Below, one piece after another: positions 61,730-64,000 of a DNA stretch of 64,000 bases. The DNA comes from Isoptericola halotolerans (GTDB lineage Bacteria; Actinomycetota; Actinomycetes; Actinomycetales; Cellulomonadaceae). The DNA is taken from the NCBI RefSeq assembly GCF_013149785.1, contig NZ_JABEZU010000005.1, forward strand, positions 124,001 through 188,000, read 5' to 3'. A program made the position numbers and the translations under genes. Numbering within the stretch: position 1 is the stretch's first letter; every line of letters begins with the position of its first letter. The notes beneath the pieces were generated by a model, which was not told the DNA's origin, ran no database searches, and saw only the letters and a list, made by a program, of their open reading frames with translations.

Positions 61730-63259
61730 GTGACCACCATCTCGGTGACGACACCGCAGCTCCAGGCCCCCGCCCCCTACCCCCGGCGCTGGGCCGCCCT
61801 CGTCGCACTCATGCTTCCGGTGCTGCTCGTGTCCGTGGACAACACCGTCCTGAGCTTTGCCCTGCCCCAGATCTCGGCCGACCTGCGGCCCACCGGCACC
61901 CAGCTGCTGTGGGTCGTCGACGTCTACCCGCTCGTCCTGGCCGGGCTGCTCGTCCCGATGGGCTCCCTGGCAGACCGGCTGGGCCGCCGTCGGCTGCTGC
62001 TGATCGGCTCCGTAGGCTTCGCCCTGGTCTCCGCCGTCGCGGCCTTCGCGCCGACCGCCGGCACCCTGGTCGCCTCCCGTGCCGCGCTCGGGTTCTTCGG
62101 CGCCATGCTCATGCCGTCGACGCTGTCGCTGCTGCGCAACGTGTTCGTCGACCGCGAGGAGCGCCGGCTGGCAATCGCCATCTGGGCCACCGGCTGGGCG
62201 GCCGGAGCAGCCCTGGGCCCGATCGTGGGCGGGCTCCTGCTCCAGCACTTCTGGTGGGGCTCGGTCTTCCTGCTGGCCGTGCCCGTGCTGGTGGTCTTCC
62301 TCGTGCTGGCACCGATCGTGCTGCCGGAGTCGAAGGACCCGGCCCCCGGCCCGCTCGACCCCGTGTCCGTCGCCCTGGCCATGGTCACGATGACCCCGCT
62401 GGTCTGGGCGATCAAGGAGACCGCCTCGTACGGCGTCACCCCGGCCGCGCTGGTGGCCGCCGGTGTCGGGCTCGCCAGCGGGTACGCCTTTGTGCGGCGC
62501 CAGCTGCGCCGCCCGGTGCCGATGCTCGACGTCCGGCTGTTCCGGGTGCCCGCCTTCAGCGGCGGCGTCGTGGTCAACCTGCTCAGCGTGTTCTCGCTGG
62601 TCGGCTTCCTGTTCTTCGTCTCCCAGGACCTGCAGCTCGTGCACGGGCTCGCGCCCGTCAACGCCGGTCTGGCCCTGCTGCCCGGGACCGTCGCGATGGT
62701 GGTCGCGGGGCTCGCGGTCGTCCGCGTGGTGCGCCGGCTGCCCGCCCAGCGGGTCGTGGCCACGGCCCTGTGCCTGTCCTCGCTCGGGTACCTGCTGGTG
62801 GCGCTCCTGGGAGGGTCCGGCGCGCTGGCCCCGCTGGTCGTGGCGTTCGTCGTGCTCTCCGTGGGCATCGGCGCCGCCGAGACGGTGAGCAACGACATGA
62901 TCGTCTCGAGCGTGCCGGCCGCCAAGGCCGGAGCCGCGTCGGCGATCTCCGAGACGGCGTACGAGCTGGGTGCCGTCCTCGGCACGGCGGTGCTGGGGAG
63001 CATCCTCACGGCCTCGTACGCGGCGTCGGTGGTGGTCCCGGACGGTGTCTCGCCGGCCGACGCCGCCGCAGCGACCGAGACCCTCGGCGGTGCGACCGAG
63101 ATCGCCGCGAGCCTGCCTGCCGCCACGGCGTCCGAGCTGCTGGCCTCGGCCCAGCAGGCGTTCGCCGGCGGTGTCGGGACGACGGCGACGATCGGGGTGG
63201 TCCTCACCCTCGTCGCGGCGGTCGTCGCCCTGCTCACGCTGCGTGAGACACGCCGCTGA
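61730..63259 (+). CDS. MFS transporter, DHA2 family (QacA/SmvA-like)
   Basis: The product is 509 residues from the GTG at 61730, which is preceded by AGAGGA. The 14-helix exporter starts RRWAALVALMLPVLLVSVDNTVLSFALPQISADL. Motif A is MGSLADRLGRRRLLLIGS and motif C GAALGPIVGGLLLQHFWWGSVF. The second half begins around VKETASYGV and ends VVLTLVAAVVALLTLRET. QacA-like proteins export cationic antiseptics and dyes. Repression by the divergent TetR and induction by its ligand are predicted. It is the second DHA2 exporter in the window (42270 being the other). Confidence 0.92.
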   Translation: MTTISVTTPQLQAPAPYPRRWAALVALMLPVLLVSVDNTVLSFALPQISADLRPTGTQLLWVVDVYPLVLAGLLVPMGSLADRLGRRRLLLIGSVGFALVSAVAAFAPTAGTLVASRAALGFFGAMLMPSTLSLLRNVFVDREERRLAIAIWATGWAAGAALGPIVGGLLLQHFWWGSVFLLAVPVLVVFLVLAPIVLPESKDPAPGPLDPVSVALAMVTMTPLVWAIKETASYGVTPAALVAAGVGLASGYAFVRRQLRRPVPMLDVRLFRVPAFSGGVVVNLLSVFSLVGFLFFVSQDLQLVHGLAPVNAGLALLPGTVAMVVAGLAVVRVVRRLPAQRVVATALCLSSLGYLLVALLGGSGALAPLVVAFVVLSVGIGAAETVSNDMIVSSVPAAKAGAASAISETAYELGAVLGTAVLGSILTASYAASVVVPDGVSPADAAAATETLGGATEIAASLPAATASELLASAQQAFAGGVGTTATIGVVLTLVAAVVALLTLRETRR

Positions 63260-63309
63260 GGTGAGCCGGGTTGTGGTGGGACCCCCTCGTCGGTGAAGGT
63301 GGGGCCACC

Positions 63310-64000
63310 ATGCACGACAGACCCGTTCCTGCCCGCTGGCTGCGCTGGACCCTCGCAGCCCTCGCCGCCGTGATCGCCTGCGTGGGTTTCGGCATCACGA
63401 CGGCGTCGGCCACCCTGAGCCTCGGCCCGCACGAGGCGGAGTACTCCGTGGACACCGACGGCCTGGTGGTCGTCGACCTCGGCCCGCTGGGGACCCTGGA
63501 GATCGACTCGCCGTTGCCCCTCGGGCTCGGCGTGGACGTCACCGTCAAGGAGATCCCGGCGGACCTGTCGGCCGTCGGCGCGTCGTCGACCCTGGACCGC
63601 TTGGTCGGGGACCTGGACGGCTACCTGCAGTTCTACGACAGCCCGCAGGTGACGATCGACGCGGTGACGGTGGCGCTGCTGGGTGACGCGGCCCGACGGG
63701 CCGGGCTCGCCCTCGTCGGGGTGGTGCTCGTGGGCTGGGGCGTGCGGGTGCTGCTGGGTGAAGCCCGGCGCCGCCAGCTCTCCGCCTCGCTCGCGCCGCG
63801 GACGTGGCAGCTCACCGCCGGCGTCGTCATCGTCGCGTTCGTCGGGACCACGCTCGTCTCGGCGGACGTCGACGGCCCACGCCAGGGCCGTCCTGCCTCG
63901 GCGGTGTTCGAGGGGACGGCCCTGGAGGGCGCGCGCATCACAGGTCGCCTCGCGGGTGTCATCGACACCTACGGTGGCCAGCTCGTGGCGCTCTACGACG
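63310..64000 (+). CDS. Membrane protein, N-terminus of a metallophosphoesterase-like protein, partial
   Basis: The gene starts at the ATG at 63310 and runs off the right edge (230 codons seen). A signal-anchor helix (LRWTLAALAAVIACVGFGITTASA) is followed by about 100 extracellular residues (LGPHEAEYSVDTDGLVVVDLGPLGTLEIDSPLPLGLGVDVTVKEIPADLS). Two more helices follow (RAGLALVGVVLVGWGVRVLLG and LTAGVVIVAFVGTTLV). This order, with LGPHEAEYS and GPLGTLEIDSPLPLGLGVDV, is typical of actinobacterial membrane metallophosphoesterases, whose catalytic domain would lie beyond the window. The assignment is from resemblance only. Confidence 0.6.
   Translation, partial: MHDRPVPARWLRWTLAALAAVIACVGFGITTASATLSLGPHEAEYSVDTDGLVVVDLGPLGTLEIDSPLPLGLGVDVTVKEIPADLSAVGASSTLDRLVGDLDGYLQFYDSPQVTIDAVTVALLGDAARRAGLALVGVVLVGWGVRVLLGEARRRQLSASLAPRTWQLTAGVVIVAFVGTTLVSADVDGPRQGRPASAVFEGTALEGARITGRLAGVIDTYGGQLVALYD

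Overview
The window is very GC-rich DNA with dense, short-spaced genes, frequent GTG starts and 1-4 base start/stop overlaps. The gene set points to a high-GC actinomycete, most likely Cellulomonadaceae or a close micrococcalean relative: RNase E with a huge disordered N-terminal region, the rplU-rpmA-obgE-proB-proA-nadD-rsfS block, cydABCD, mqo, and Ku plus a three-domain LigD. This placement rests on gene content and codon style, not on a database comparison. At least fifteen genes carry a TANNNT-like (or CACGAT/GACCAT-like) hexamer 6-7 bases before the start codon, which is the signature of leaderless transcription.

Layout. 1-3.8 kb: a 2-hydroxyacid dehydrogenase cut by the window edge, a divergent phytoene-dehydrogenase-like FAD enzyme, and an ABC exporter pair. 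3.8-10.1 kb: cydABCD on the minus strand (bd oxidase plus its thiol ABC exporter), with two Rex-type operators over the promoter. 10.4-13.9 kb: RNase E. 13.9-17.4 kb: thymidine kinase, a fatty acid desaturase, a secreted protein and a PCMT-like methyltransferase. 17.4-25.7 kb: the conserved ribosome, proline and NAD block, ending in tRNA-Ala(GGC) and a terminator. 25.7-28.6 kb: a phosphatase, a two-domain ATP-grasp/phosphohistidine enzyme and two divergent regulators. 29.1-33.4 kb: an ectoine/diaminobutyrate catabolism-type operon (EctB-like transaminase, DoeA-like hydrolase, aldehyde dehydrogenase) and a cupin. 33.5-36.5 kb: pntAB. 36.5-37.5 kb: a frameshifted ketopantoate reductase. 37.5-42.1 kb: mqo, pdxH, a coiled-coil membrane protein, and a MerR regulator with a quinone reductase. 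42.2-48.5 kb: a drug exporter, an epimerase, a DUF2804 protein, a DUF2599 lipoprotein, a siderophore-interacting protein under an IdeR/DtxR-type box, and a second quinone reductase. 48.5-57.5 kb: LigD, an ABC exporter with a divergent two-component system, a secreted ricin-lectin/beta-helix protein, a small membrane protein and Ku.

57.5-61 kb is the accessory part. It holds a secreted protein interrupted by a frameshift in a seven-C run that resembles the N-terminus of a Rhs-type giant protein, a small two-helix membrane protein in lower-GC DNA, an intact IS3-family element with a canonical -1 frameshift heptamer, and a decayed second IS3-type transposase abutting it. From 61 kb, a TetR regulator and a divergent drug exporter share a perfect 22-bp palindrome. 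A membrane protein resembling the N-terminus of a metallophosphoesterase runs off the right edge.

Functional themes are respiratory and redox control (Rex/bd oxidase, Mqo, transhydrogenase), core translation and ribosome assembly, non-homologous end joining, osmolyte breakdown, iron acquisition and drug efflux. The least explained parts are the phosphohistidine enzyme module at 26.4-28.6 kb, the three-gene ectoine-type operon, and the Rhs-like/small membrane protein/IS island.
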